In this document: positions 46,871-58,500 of the stretch, piece by piece
Layout: each line of letters opens with the position of its first letter
Numbering within the stretch: position 1 is the first letter of the stretch
Source: Bactericera cockerelli
Taxonomy: Eukaryota > Arthropoda > Insecta > Hemiptera > Triozidae
NCBI GenBank assembly: GCA_024516035.1
Contig: CM044964.1
Location: forward strand, 2,789,955-2,853,954
Reading direction: 5' to 3'
Length of the DNA: 64,000 bases
Translations under genes and position numbers: made by a program
The notes under the pieces: generated by a model
The model's input: the letters and a program-made list of their open reading frames with translations, nothing else
Database searches by the model: none
What the model was told of the DNA's origin: nothing

Positions 46871-47484
46871 AAAACCCGCTTGCAGTCCTAGTCTCCGGCC
46901 CTGTTTTCAAGGGTATCTTAAATTTAGATTAAACAACAACACTCAGTGCAGTTATTTAGCACAGATTATAATTAAAAAAGAATAGGTTACACAAGTTAAT
47001 AATTAAAATTAATTACACAAGTAAAAAAAAGATGACCCCTTGATACCTCCCCTGGAAAATCTAATAGTATCAAAAAGGCATGAAAATTTAATTCGCTCAA
47101 ATAGAAAAGACAAGTGTTTAACAATTTTTACAAAAAAAATAACTTCTAATAAGCAAAAAATGACTGAAACCTGTGGAACGAAATGTACGATATCTCCGGC
47201 CCTGTTTTGATTAAAAAATCTCGAACTTGTCTTGAAATACTTTTAATGTCAACTACTTTTCAGAAAAGTATTGCAAATAGGGTGGTTCCATTTAAGATTC
47301 CAAAGTTGACCCCCTAGAGCCGCCCCTGGTAATGATAAAAAATCAAAACCTAGTAGAAAAGGTTTCCCCCTCAATATAATGGTACACCTGTTTTAGTTTT
47401 TCTGAAAATTTAAATCCGTTCTCTAGATATTTCGAGTGGCTCCTTTTTTTTGGCGGACCCTGTATAGTCTACTCCTGCACCATC

Positions 47485-47935
47485 TTCAATAATAATAATA
47501 ATGTTTTACTGTTTTGATGAGTACTGCCCATATCCTAAGAAAAGTATTGAACTGAATCAGAATATGCATTTTTAATCCTGAGGTCTCCAAACTTGGATTA
47601 AAAACGAGAATATGATGATGTATCAGAGTTTTAATAAAATATATACCTATAATTATAATAATAATATGGCAAAGAAATGACAGTAAACAAATTCCTAGTA
47701 CTTGAGGATCCGCACGAGGAACCATAATATAATGGTTAAAGTGCCTCCTAATTGGGAGAAAAAAATATATTTTTTAAATTACTCAATATATTAATATTAT
47801 TTTTTATGGATGATTTTAAAGCTTCTGCATTTGACTAATATACCGTTCGATATCCTTATTAATTCAATTAATAAATTGTGTTAGGTATACAAAACAGATT
47901 CCCTGAATTGGTCAAAATTATATATATGACGAATT
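47485..47935. repeat. Diverged direct repeat, right copy
   Basis: tactgcccatatcc, cctgaggtctccaaacttgg, cagtaaacaaattc, gcttctgcatttgactaata, ccttattaattcaattaata, ggtatacaaaa. The spacing from the left copy is about 1.04 kb. It could be the LTRs of a tiny, coding-free element or a segmental duplication. Confidence 0.65.
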
Positions 47936-48574
47936 AAAAAAAAAAAAGAAACGAACACAAAATACTTCCGATTTCTAATATTAGAAATTTCTCGGAAGTA
48001 AAATCAGGGTTTGGAACTGGAAAAGGTTACGCTGTCAATTACAAAAAAAAAATATTAAAGAGAAACTGGTAAAAATAAATGAATCACAAAAATTGATACA
48101 GTTGGTATTTTTGGTATTTGACAGGTACAGAGACAGAAAGCGAAATAAAACTTGATGAGGGAAATTTTTCCCGGAAAATACGGGATTTCACGACTTTCTT
48201 TACGTTCGATAATAAACGCGGGTCTGTTCTTGGCTTTCACAAAACACGAAATGGGAACTGGAAATTTCGAGGGAACACTTTTGCTCACGGATTTCACAAA
48301 TGCCAAGGGGAGGTTTTTCGTTGCGCCCGCAGTGTCTGAACCCTTGCCTCTCTTTCTCTGCACCCGAAACCATTTCCCACCCGAAAACAATTCCCTCCGA
48401 AATTTTTTTCGGATTTACCCGGTGGTGGTTGAAAAATCTTGAGCTTCTGTAATTAACTTTAGCTTTCGTGGTTGAATAATTACACAGAAGTATTTTGAGG
48501 AGAATACCTAAGATTTTAACACTATATATTATGATGAACAATATTTTACATACTAAAAGTTAAATAGTAGTTAT

Positions 48575-48716
48575 CATATTTGTGTTAACCACGATGTGAT
48601 ATCCTAATTACTCAAACTCAACTTACTAAATAATTATCTACATTACTTGGGACTTGAACCACCGACCTCTAGATTACAAGCCCGCCGCCTTATCAATCAA
48701 GCTAGTGAGGTCGGTT
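48575..48716 (-). mobile_element. SINE-A
   Basis: tgtgttaaccacgatgtgat...gggacttgaaccaccgacct...cgccgccttatcaatcaagc. Confidence 0.7.
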
Positions 48717-48751
48717 ATTTTACATACCATATGTTATTATACTATTATTTG

Positions 48752-48945
48752 TGACGGTAACTCAGTGGTAAAGACGGCACTCTGTGAATTCAGAGATTTC
48801 ACAGGTTGCGGGTTCGAAAACCAGCCAGGACGTGACAATTTTTCTTTCCATTTGGGATTTGTACCACATAATAATAAGTCTTGCGCTTACTGCTGGAATT
48901 TATAGTCCTAATCGGGCAGTATAAATCAGGCGATATTATTATCAT
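48752..48945 (+). mobile_element. SINE-C
   Basis: gtaactcagtggtaaagacg, catttgggatttgtaccaca and gggcagtataaatcaggcga. It faces the inverted copy at 49088-49290, so the pair could form a large hairpin. Confidence 0.7.
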
Positions 48946-49087
48946 TATCTTACCTCTAATCCTGTCTCATAATTAGGGTCTTGGTAGTTTTACTTTGGAT
49001 TGCATAGCTACTAACAGATTGATTAAGTCGTAAACATGATGGACCATTAGCTATTTGATTGTGTATAAAAATGTTTGTCAATAATAA

Positions 49088-49290
49088 TAATAATATCGTC
49101 TTATTTATACTGCTCGATAAGGACTATTAAAGTCCCACTATTCCAGCAGTAAGCCCATAACATATTATTATGTGGTAAAAATCCCAAATGGGAGATAATT
49201 TGTCATGTCTCGGCTGGGTTTCGAACCCATGACCTCTGGAATCTCTGAATTCACAAAGTGCCTCCTTTACCACTGAGCTACCGGAACACT
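49088..49290 (-). mobile_element. SINE-C
   Basis: tatcgtcttatttatactgc...tttcgaacccatgacctctg...accactgagctaccggaaca. Confidence 0.75.
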
Positions 49291-49364
49291 GTCAAGACCA
49301 TGATCAAATCTGTTCATTAGGAACTATACGCATTTGTCCTCTTGCATGCATCTTAATCGCCAAC

Positions 49365-49440
49365 CTTCCTGGCTTAGTATGCAGACTGCTGGCCTGGTGA
49401 CTGCGATTTCGAATTCAGGCAGGAAAAGAAATTTAGAAAA
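49365..49440 (+). mobile_element. tRNA-like fragment
   Basis: ttcctggcttagtatgcaga...gactgcgatttcgaattcag: weak A/B box spacing, similar to the family H head. Confidence 0.4.
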
Positions 49441-49519
49441 TACTGACAATTTTTTTTTTTTAGAAGCTTCAGCTTAGGAAAAATACCTTTTTATAGGTTA
49501 TCTTGTTATTGAATAAATA

Positions 49520-49630
49520 AATAAATTAAAAAATGAGTTTTCGCATGGCATGCATGTAAAGGTAGAACCCTGAAGTAATACAAAATGGGGTTCCGAGACA
49601 CAACTACCTTTAAAAAAATACTTCTTAAAA
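49520..49630 (+). mobile_element. SINE-F 3' fragment
   Basis: tggcatgcatgtaaaggtag, ccctgaagtaatacaaaatg and an acctttaaaaaaa tail: the 3' half of the 51471 element, diverged. Confidence 0.5.
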
Positions 49631-49962
49631 AATGAAAAGGAAGATTCCATCTTTGACACCCTGTATTTCCTCTTCCTGGAAATTTTCCCCGCTCCCAGAA
49701 ATATTTCCCTCCCTTCTCGTGAACTTTATTCACTGAACGTCTCTTCTCCGGGTTCCAACTTCCCTTTTTTCCCTTTCTCTTCCTCTTTTTTCCCTCGTCC
49801 CCTTGTTCCCTGTTTTTTTCCCTTATCTTCCTCTTTTTCCCTTTTTTCTCTCCCCTTCCCTCTTTTTCATACCTTTTTTTAAACCCTGCGGGAAGATAAG
49901 GGATTTCTGCTGTACTTTTTCCATTCTGGCATCATAAATTCTGATTGCCGCCGTGCAGGGGA

Positions 49963-51117
49963 GTATTGGGATTGTGGTTGCTTTTCTAGTGTTTTTTTTT
50001 ATTCTCTAATACCTGAGTAATGTACACTTAAGTACTAGGATAGTGGTTGCTTTTCTAGTGTTTTTTTTTATTCTCTAATACCTGAGTAATGTACACGTAA
50101 GTATTGGGATAGTGGTTGCTTTTCTAGTGTTTTTTTATTCTCTAATACCTGAGTAATGTACACGTAAGTACTAGGATAGTGGTTACTTTTCTAGTGTTTT
50201 TTTATCATCTAATACCTAAGTCATGTACACGTAAGTATTGGGATAGTGGTTGCTTTTCTAGTGTTTTTTTATTCTCTAATACCTGAGTAATGTACACGTA
50301 AGTACTAGGATAGTGGTTACTTTTCTAGTGTTTTTTTATCATCTAATACCTAAGTAATGTACACGTAAGTACTAGGATAGTGGTTACTTTTCTAGTGTTT
50401 TTTTATCATCTAATACCTGAGTAATGTACACGTAAGTACTAGGATAGTGGTTACTTTTCTAATGTTTTTTTTATCATCTAATACCTAAGTCATGTACACG
50501 TAAGTATTAGGATAGTGGTTGCTTTTCTAGTGTTTTTTTTTTATTATCTAATACCTGAGTAATATACACGTAAGTATTAGGATAGTGGTTGCTTTTCTAG
50601 TGTTTTTTTATTCTCTAATACCTGAGTAATGTACACGTAAGTATTAGGATAGTGGTTGCTTTTCTAGTGTTTTTTTATTCTCTAATACCTGAGTAATGTA
50701 CACGTACGCATGTACTAGGATAGTGGTTACTTTTCTCGTACACGTAAGTATTAGGATAGTGGTTGCTTTTCTAGTGTTTTTTTTTATTCTCTAATACCTA
50801 AGTAATGTACACGTAAGTATTAGGATAGTGGTTGCTTTTCTAGTGTTCTTTTTATCATCTAATACCTGAGTAATGTACACGTAAGTGTTAGGATAGTGGT
50901 TGCTTTTCTAGTGTTTTTTTATCATCTAATACCTGAGAAATGTACACGTAAGTATTAAGATATTGGTTACTTTTCTAGTGTTTTTTATCATCTAATATCT
51001 GAGAAATGTACACGTAAGTATTAGGATAGTGGTTGCTTTTCTAGTGTTTTTTTTATCATCTAATACCTGAGAAATGTACAAGTAACTATTAGGATAGTGG
51101 TTGCTTTTCTAGTGTTT
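49963..51117. repeat. 67-bp minisatellite (about 17 copies)
   Basis: The unit contains gatagtggttgcttttctag, a T run, ctctaatacctgagtaatgt and acacgtaagta. A truncated unit occurs at about 50705-50745. Units with atcatcta and ttctctaa alternate, suggesting higher-order shuffling. Confidence 0.92.
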
Positions 51118-51124
51118 TTATAAA

Positions 51125-51250
51125 AATAATACTCTTTAGTGGAAGGTATAAACCAGGAGAGGTTAATGCATGAAACATTTACTACCACCTCAAATTAAGG
51201 GAAAAATTAGTGTGTTCGGTGGGATTCGAACCAACGGATCATTTAGCAAC
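51125..51250 (-). mobile_element. SINE-D, internally deleted
   Basis: ctctttagtggaaggtataa...ggtgggattcgaaccaacgg, with the middle missing. It abuts the end of the 67-bp array. Confidence 0.6.
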
Positions 51251-51369
51251 CTGATTAAGAATCTCTAATACATGAGTAATGTATACCTATAGACCTACAC
51301 TGTATTGCAAATATTTGTACTTGGTCACTTTTTTCGAAATTGAGCGGATAACATTCATAAAAATTCGAT

Positions 51370-51910
51370 ATGGAAATCGTTCTTATTTATTTTTATTTAT
51401 TTATTCTTTATTCATAGTACATATTATATACAACACAAATAATTACAAATTAAAATACAATATAATAGAAGCCGACCTCCATGGCTCAGTGGTTAAGAGC
51501 ATTGGTTACTGACCCGGAGGTTGCGGGTTCGAATCCCGGCCGCAGCGGAAATTTCTGACCGAAATTTTCCGTTTCCGGAATGGCATGGATGTAAAGGTAA
51601 GTGCCCTGAAGTAATGTGAAAGCGGTTCCAGGGCACACTTACCTTTAAAAAAAAAAAAAAAAAAATAATAGAAGAAAAAAATTAAGAAAAAATAAATATA
51701 TACATAATAATATATGTCTCAACTAAAGGGCGGGGTTATTGCCTTTGGCAATCTCTTCACCCAACCCTTTAAATCAGAGGGTATTTTCCCTTACTGAGAG
51801 TTAAATTCGACGTGAAAATAGTTCTCTTACGTCCAGTTTTCTTCTGTCCAAGTTCGACTGAATTTGTCCTAAATATCTTGGGAGAGCATTCCTTAAATTT
51901 CGAAGAAACT
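51370..51910 (-). mobile_element. Family N tail split by SINE-F
   Basis: A T/A-rich left part (tttttatttatttattcttt) and right part (gggcggggttattgcctttg, then aattcgacgtgaaaatagtt) flank the SINE-F at 51471-51664. The right part extends beyond the conserved tail to about 51910, so it may keep a little more of the parent element. Confidence 0.5.
51471..51664 (+). mobile_element. SINE-F, intact with perfect target duplication
   Basis: The tRNA-like head has A box TGGCTCAGTGG and B box GGTTCGAATCC, then a body (tggcatggatgtaaaggtaa, gttccagggcacacttacct) and an A-rich tail. It is flanked by the direct repeat ATAATAGAAG at 51462-51471 and 51665-51674 (one base shared with the element), which indicates a young L1-type insertion. 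It landed inside the minus-strand family N sequence at 51370-51910. Confidence 0.85.
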
Positions 51911-52049
51911 TTTGACCCACATTTTACTATAATACTATTACTACTAGGTACTACTAGTATAATACTATTACTATTATAATACTATTACTACTGGGTACGA
52001 CTACAATTTTATTGTTTACTATTCATTATGTACATAGGTTTATGTATGT

Positions 52050-53405
52050 AGCCAAAGTATCTCTATCTCTCTCCCTCTCCAACCTTATCGTTCCTCATTA
52101 CATCATTATCTCGCCCCTCTCTCTCTCTCTCTCTTTGTCTCTCTCTATCTCTCCCCCTTTCTCTCTCTCTTTCTCTATCTTTCGCTCTCTCTCTCTATTT
52201 CTTTCTCTTTTTTTTTATTTCTCTGTTTCGCTCTCCCTCCCTAATCCCCTCTCTTCCTCTCCCCCTTCTGCCCCTCCCCTTCTCTCTTTCTTTTTCTTTC
52301 CCTTCCTAAAACCCTCTCTCCCCCTCATTCCCTCTATTTAACTGTCTTCCTTTCTCTCTTTCTCCCTCTCCTTCTTTTTCTCTCCCTCCCTCTCCCCCAT
52401 AAGATTTACTTCTATACACCTCTTGTTAGAACTTTAAGATTCCTTTTCCTCTATCTATGTTTTAAACTAGAACATCTTCCGCCTCTCTTTCTAACTCTTT
52501 TGCTGTGTTTTGCAAAGAACAAAGTTCTGAAAAAAAAGAAATTAACTGATGAGCAAAACAAAGAGAAAGAGAGATAGAGAGAGGGATAGAGAGGGAGATA
52601 GAGAGAGGGGAGAGAGATAGAGAGATGGAATAAAGAATAAGATAAAAAAAGGATTTAAAGAGAGACAAATAGAGGGAGAAGAAAATAATGTGCAAAAGGA
52701 AGATTTAAAAATAGAATAAAAGAGTGAGTGAATGATAAAGGGAGAGAGAGTGAGTGTACGAAAGAGAGAGAGAGATGGATAGAGAGATAGAAAGAGAGAC
52801 AGAGTGAAAGAGTGAGTGAAAGAGAGATAATAATTCTGTAGATAGATAGAAAGAAAGAGAGATACACAGAGAGAGGGAAAGACTCAGTAAGAGAGAGAGA
52901 GAGAAAGAGAGAAGAGAAGAGAAAGAGAAAGAGAGAGAGAGTAAGAGAGAGAGAAAGAGAAAGAGAGAGAGACAGAGAGAGAAAAGGAATGTGGGGAGGG
53001 AGGGAGAATACATAGAAACACCTTTTTGGAAGTGCGTCTCTTTGGTTCGTGTTTATGTTCTCTGACCCTTGTCTTTCTCTCTCTTCTATCTTATCTCTCT
53101 CTCTCTCTTCATCTCTTCTCTCTCTCTCTCTTTCTCTACTCTTATCTCTTTACTTTCCCTTCTCCTCTCTACTGCTTCTTCTCTTTTTATTATATTTTCT
53201 ATTCCCCCTCTATTTTTCTCTCCTCTCTCTTTTTCTTTCCTATCTTCTCTCCTCTCTTTTCTTCTCTTTCCTATCTCCTCTCGTCTTCTCTACTATCCCT
53301 CTCCCTCTCTCTTTTTTTGCACCTTCTTTACTATCTCTCTCTATTCATCATTCTCTCTACTCTTTTTGTCCCTTCTCTTCTCCACTTGCAGCTCTGCTGT
53401 TTATT
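52050..53405. repeat. CT / GA / CT tract series
   Basis: Pyrimidine-rich 52050-52400, purine-rich 52555-52990, pyrimidine-rich 53065-53405. Short unique joins between them. No gene. Confidence 0.85.
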
Positions 53406-53966
53406 CTAATTAATCAATTACGGTGATACTAAAGAACTAAAGTAAACTGGATACATGAGAACTACGGTAGTAAGTGAACCGCTGATTAATCTGGATATAG
53501 AGATAACTAGGTACAGTGGAAACCTAAAATATAAGAGAATTTATTTTGAACGCTATAAATTACCGGTTATATTACACTAGGTTACGGACGCAACTGAGGT
53601 TTCCTGTATGTAACTGAACAATACAACATTACAGTACAATACAGTACAAAATTTTTCAGAACGGGTAAATGCTAGAACTTCCCGACATTTCAGTGATAAA
53701 TAGTTTCTAAAATGGAAATGAATTCTTAGGTTGGAATACTTTCTGAAATTACTGTTCTGAATGTGGTGTTTTAAAAGGTAAACTAGCTTCGATGACACGT
53801 GAAACACACCAGTATTACTTCAGTCTGAGAATGGGTCCTAAACCGAACCTCAAATTCGAACTCTCGTGATACTGATGGGTGTTCCCGTCCCCAACCAGGC
53901 TGGTTGAGGTCAATGTGGGTAGTTTCCTTGTGAGTTTTCAACGAATGGTGGTTGAAATCCACGTGT

Positions 53967-54075
53967 CAAATTAACTAGTTGTTAAAGGAGATCAAATTAG
54001 CTAATTGTTAAAGAAGATCAAATGAACTAGTTGCTAAAGAAGATCAAATTAACTAGTTGTTCAGGAGATTGATCA
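53967..54075. repeat. 28-bp tandem repeat (4 copies)
   Basis: The unit tcaaattaactagttgttaa plus aggagaga-like text. Directly follows a 5S/E-family SINE tail (53885-53962). Confidence 0.75.
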
Positions 54076-54367
54076 ACTAGTTAAAACCCGTACTATGATT
54101 TTTTGCCCGTGACTGGTGGTCTTCTTTGGAAATAATTTTATACTGAAGAGGCATTAAAAAAATAAAAATTATTGAAATCGGAACAAAAAAATATTTATCT
54201 ATTTTCAAAAACGAACACAATATTGATTTCTAATATTTGAAATTTCTCGAAGTAAACCAAATAGGACGTCAGACACGGGCAAAAACATAAGCGACGACAA
54301 AGTGCTGGGTTTTGACTAGTACCTAGCATCCATGTCAACCATGGATAGAGCACTCAATGGCCTGGTG

Positions 54368-54582
54368 CACTAGTAGTCAAGTGGTTAACGCGCTAGTCTG
54401 CATGGTAATCGATGTAGCGTAGGGATCCGTTGGTTCGAAGCCCACCCAGTGCATGAATTCTTCCTTATTATATTTGAGTTTGTGACCACATAATAATAAG
54501 ACTCTGAGGGTTAGGTGGTAGAAAATGCTTTGAGCATTAACCTCGCCTGGTGGTTACCTTCCACTAAAGAGTATTATTATTA
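54368..54582 (+). mobile_element. SINE-D
   Basis: ctagtagtcaagtggttaac, gatccgttggttcgaagccc and cctcgcctggtggttacctt, ending tattattattat. A near-complete copy. Confidence 0.75.
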
Positions 54583-54730
54583 TAATGGAGGAAATTGAAG
54601 AAACAAAACATAATGCTGTACAGAAACATTGTATTTATTTTATTTTTTTTTTTTCAGTAAAAATAATTGTATAATGTTTTATCTCCAACCGATTTATCTC
54701 CAAAGTAGTTGTTGGTTAACTTATCATTTT

Positions 54731-54864
54731 TATGTTGATCACAATTGGGATATCACAACTGCTCAATCTCGCTTTGTCTTTGCTGAACTTGGGACTTGAA
54801 CCATCAACCTCTAGGTTACAAGTCCGCCGCCTTATCGATCAAGCTACTGAGGTCGGTGGTTAAT
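54731..54864 (-). mobile_element. SINE-A
   Basis: gggatatcacaactgctcaa...gggacttgaaccatcaacct...cgccgccttatcgatcaagc. It lies about 0.4 kb past the end of the transporter CDS. Confidence 0.7.
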
Positions 54865-55084
54865 GAGCCTTATGGTCTTACTGTAAAGGAGTGAACTGCT
54901 CCAACCTCAGCCCGACACCCCCTGAAAGGCCCAGGACATTTCACCTCCTGTGAACGGGCCTGCTTTCAGCCGACTCTGCTTTCATTTAGCGATTCTATAA
55001 TCATGAAAATAAACAGTATAGTATATCCTTACTTAAAAAGTAAGTTAGAATCAAGAAACGTATTGGTCAACTTGAGTTATTGCA

Positions 55085-55178
55085 AATTATGCTTGATTTT
55101 CATTGCATTCTTGATTGAGCTTAGGGCGTAAAAGTATAGAGCATGTCGTCGAATATATTCACGCATGCGTGAAAGGCT
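55085..55178 (-). pseudogene. Vestigial copy of Tret1-like last-exon segment
   Basis: On the minus strand this reads HACVNIFDDMLYTFTP, then a stop, then AQSR. That is colinear with residues 304-324 of the neighbouring last exon (YACVNLFGAGMLYTFMPETESR), with one codon lost. Shared runs include ttcacgcatgcgt and agtatagagcatg on the plus strand. Similarity fades over 55085-55108. It is too short and too broken to be expressed as its own exon. It may be the remnant of a tandem paralogue or of a duplicated last exon, and may now lie within the gene's 3' UTR. Confidence 0.7.
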
Positions 55179-55256
55179 TGACCTTGACCAAATTGTCTGT
55201 TATTAATACGCCTTGAAAGGTAAATCTCAATAGACCTCTCCGGAATTGTCTTCCCC

Positions 55257-55589
55257 TCAATATTTCCCTTCCATTTTGTCCAGTGCAAAATTGTCCACGC
55301 CCTCTTTCTTCGGTCGCTTATCCGTTCTCACGATATTCGTGACGAACGTCTTCGACTTGTCCGCAAAGTGAACCTCGATGTCACTGAGACTGCGCGACTC
55401 GGTTTCGGGCATGAAAGTATAGAGCATGCCGGCGCCGAAGAGGTTCACGCATGCGTAGAAGTAGAAAAGGCCGTGCAGAGCGATGACGTCACGCATCGGG
55501 TAGAAGAGCTTGTTGACCATGAAGCCGAAGATGTAGGCACTAGACGCAGAGGCGCCGGACGCGGTGGATCGGATGTTGTTGGGGAACAC
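55257..55589 (-). CDS. Tret1-like terminal exon: TM11, TM12, PET motif, C-tail
   Basis: 333 bp, residues 259-368 and the stop codon. The acceptor is ctctccaacag before 55589. It encodes VFPNNIRSTASG, TM11, TM12 (ending LYTFMPETESRSLSDIE) and a hydrophilic tail of about 35 residues rich in Lys and Asp. PETESR corresponds to the PET(K/N) signature that closes the sugar porter fold. A degraded copy of its middle part lies downstream at 55085-55178. Confidence 0.94.
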   Translation of the reverse strand: MFPNNIRSTASGASASSAYIFGFMVNKLFYPMRDVIALHGLFYFYACVNLFGAGMLYTFMPETESRSLSDIEVHFADKSKTFVTNIVRTDKRPKKEGVDNFALDKMEGKY

Positions 55590-58500
55590 CTGTTGGAGAG
55601 GTTTAATTGTTTGTCAAATACATAATTTTATTATTTCTTAGAAACTTTTTTTTTTCATCCTTAAAAATGTTCATCCTACCCTGAAATGTTTAAATAACTA
55701 ATGACAAGAATGTTTGAATTGTCATACTGTGTCAGTTGAGAACTCTTTGTTTAGAGCAGTTCAAAATAAAAAAATATTTTGTTAATAAAAAAAAAATAGG
55801 AAAAATACCTTTGTATATGTTATCCTGTTACTAAATAAATAAATAAGTTTTAAAAAAAATGTGAGATTTTATTCAAACTATGGTAAACAGATGAAATTAA
55901 CTGTGTACGTCCGTCAGCAGTAATGTTATTTTATTGTTACAGAAAGGTGCTTGTGTGTTTCTTCTTGAAAGGTATAAAGAAATGTCGAAATATTTTATTT
56001 TAATTGATTATTTTAAAAATGCCTCTGCTAAGTTTTACAGTAACAGACTTCTTAAAAAGCATTAACTTCTCAATCGGGAGAATTAAAAACGACTGAAATT
56101 AATACTAAAAAATACTTAATTATTGGAAATACCTCGCCAATGAGCATCCACGGGAGGCTTCGAATGCAAAGGTGACTAAGGAAGCCGAAAGCCAATAGAA
56201 AGACGAGAGGTACTAGGGGCGTGTCCCAACCTTGGGACTCCTGGAATTGGGCGTACACTGCCACGACTATGAAACAAATCCCTCCCCCTATTGTTGACGT
56301 CAGAGCCAGGGGCCGCTTTCCTGAAACGATTTTTTGTAAAACATAAGTAGTGTAGAAATTCAAGTGTAGAGAAAGAGAAATCTATCTATCTAAAGAGAAA
56401 TCTAACCATCTAAAGAGAAATCTATCTATCTAAAGAGAAATCTAACCATCTAAAGAAAAATCTATCTATCTAAAGAGAAATCTATCTATCTAAAGAGAAA
56501 TCTATCTATCTAAAGAGAAATCTAACCATCTAAAGAGAAATCTATCCATCTAAAGAGAAATCTAACCATCTAAAGAGAAATCTATCTATCTAAAGAGAAA
56601 TCTATCTTCATTTTATTTTTAAAGTGGTGCAAATCTTTTGTTCTAAGGTAATTAGTTTCACTTTATTTTGAGAAACAACTTGATATTTTCACATGAGACC
56701 TTATTGAACTGTATTTACAAACCTACCAACTTCAGTAGCTTGATCGATAAAGCGGCGGACTTGTAACCTAGAGGCTGGTGGTTCAAGTACTGGTTTCTTG
56801 ATATATGTAGTAAAGTGAGTTTGAGTAGTTGTGATATCACGAAAAGGATTAACACAAATATCATAACTTAACTTAACTTATTCACAAACCTATGTATTCT
56901 ATCAACACAATAATTTATGCTATTAATGTTTATGTAATTCTTGTAATATATTTATGTAATGTTGCATATCTAAATTAAAAAAAAATATGATGAAAAACCC
57001 AAAATTGGAAAATTTAGGAAAAACTAGAAATTTTAAATTACTAATGAAAGTTCAATTTCCTAACCATCGACTACTGACCCGTTGAGGGGCGGGTCTATAG
57101 AGGCCTTACCTGTGTAATGGATGAGGATCACGCACAGAAAAGTCCCACTCAGATGTGAGATACCGAGGAATAGGGTGGCTATGTAAGGGTTAATTGGGGT
57201 ATGAAGTGATTCGAAGATATTAACCTGGGAACAGTGAAAAGTGAAGGGTGAAGATGTTCTAGGGTTAGTAATAATAATAATGAGTATCTTTATTTATTTT
57301 CATATACATTTCAATTCCTATTACATATCCATGAAGTACTGTTGTACTTTTTGGGATGAATGTTTCATGAAAAAGAATGAAAACAAATGAAAGGTGATTT
57401 GTTTCGTATACATACATTATATTGTATTTTGACTAACAGACTAATTTATTTTACTTGTTCCTAATCTCTAGTGATTACGAACCAACCTCCGTGGCGTAAA
57501 GGTTGTGACTACTGCCCGTAGTCCAGAGATCCTGAATTCTATCCCGGTCGGAGCATATTTTTCACACATAAAATTCTGTTCCCTCCGTACATGACGTGAG
57601 GCTGGTATTTCTGGCCTAACCAGGCTGGGTGAGGTTAATGTGGGTAGCTGATACGGTTCCCAGCGGATGGAGGGTAAAACCCCCGTCTTAAACCAGGACG
57701 TTAAATCAAATAGAATCGTTAGTGTTAGGAAGGGCATCCTACCGTAAAAAATGTGCCAAAATCGACCCTGCTCAAGCGGGATAAGATAGATTAAAAGAAG
57801 TTCGTAATCTCTAGTGACCATCTGACTATAGCCATCACCCATTTTTTTATACATATTTTGGGTTAAACCTCGCTTTAAACTACTTGTTCATATCACGACA
57901 GGGGTTTTACACTCCATAGTCAATTCGCTGAGAACCTACCTGATTGTGTAATTTCGTTTGGTTAATGAAAAAAAAAAAAAATACTGTCTGGCTGGGGGAC
58001 TATAAACAGGGAGTAGACCAGCAGTCTGGCTGGAGGACTATAAACAGGGGGTAGACCAGCTCTTGGTTCTGGGGGCTCTTGTCAATTATTAGCCTCCTTG
58101 TAAAGACAGTGGTAGAAGTGCTGAGTAATTCCTCCACTGTCTGGCTACCATCGTTCGCGATGACGCCACCCTATGATGATGATGATGAAAAAACCTGTCC
58201 CATTAGCTGACAAAGTGCAAAACAATGATTTGATAGGTTAATCGTATTATAGGTAGTTATCTATCTTAATTGGCTCTCTCTAGCAGGTTTGGGGAAAGTC
58301 AAAATAAAATAAGGATTTTTTTGGTATAACGTGGTCAAAACCAGTCTAGGGTTTTATCCTGCATTTGCTAGAATATCAAAAATGCTAGAAGATCATGATA
58401 ATGCTAGAATATCAAAACACAGCTACTCAAATTAACCTCACCCACCCTGAATTGAGCCGGGAATAGCCAGCATTAAAATGGTTCGAAAATAGTCACCCAT

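Noticed and set aside
48055..48541. Overlapping 73-113-codon frames on both strands with a more balanced composition
   Set aside because: No recognisable domain or splice context. Kept as unexplained unique DNA; an RNA-seq or homology search would decide.
51471..51545. Possible free tRNA gene
   Set aside because: Part of SINE-F with tail and target duplication.
55368..55625. 85-codon open frame on the plus strand
   Set aside because: Antisense to the transporter last exon.
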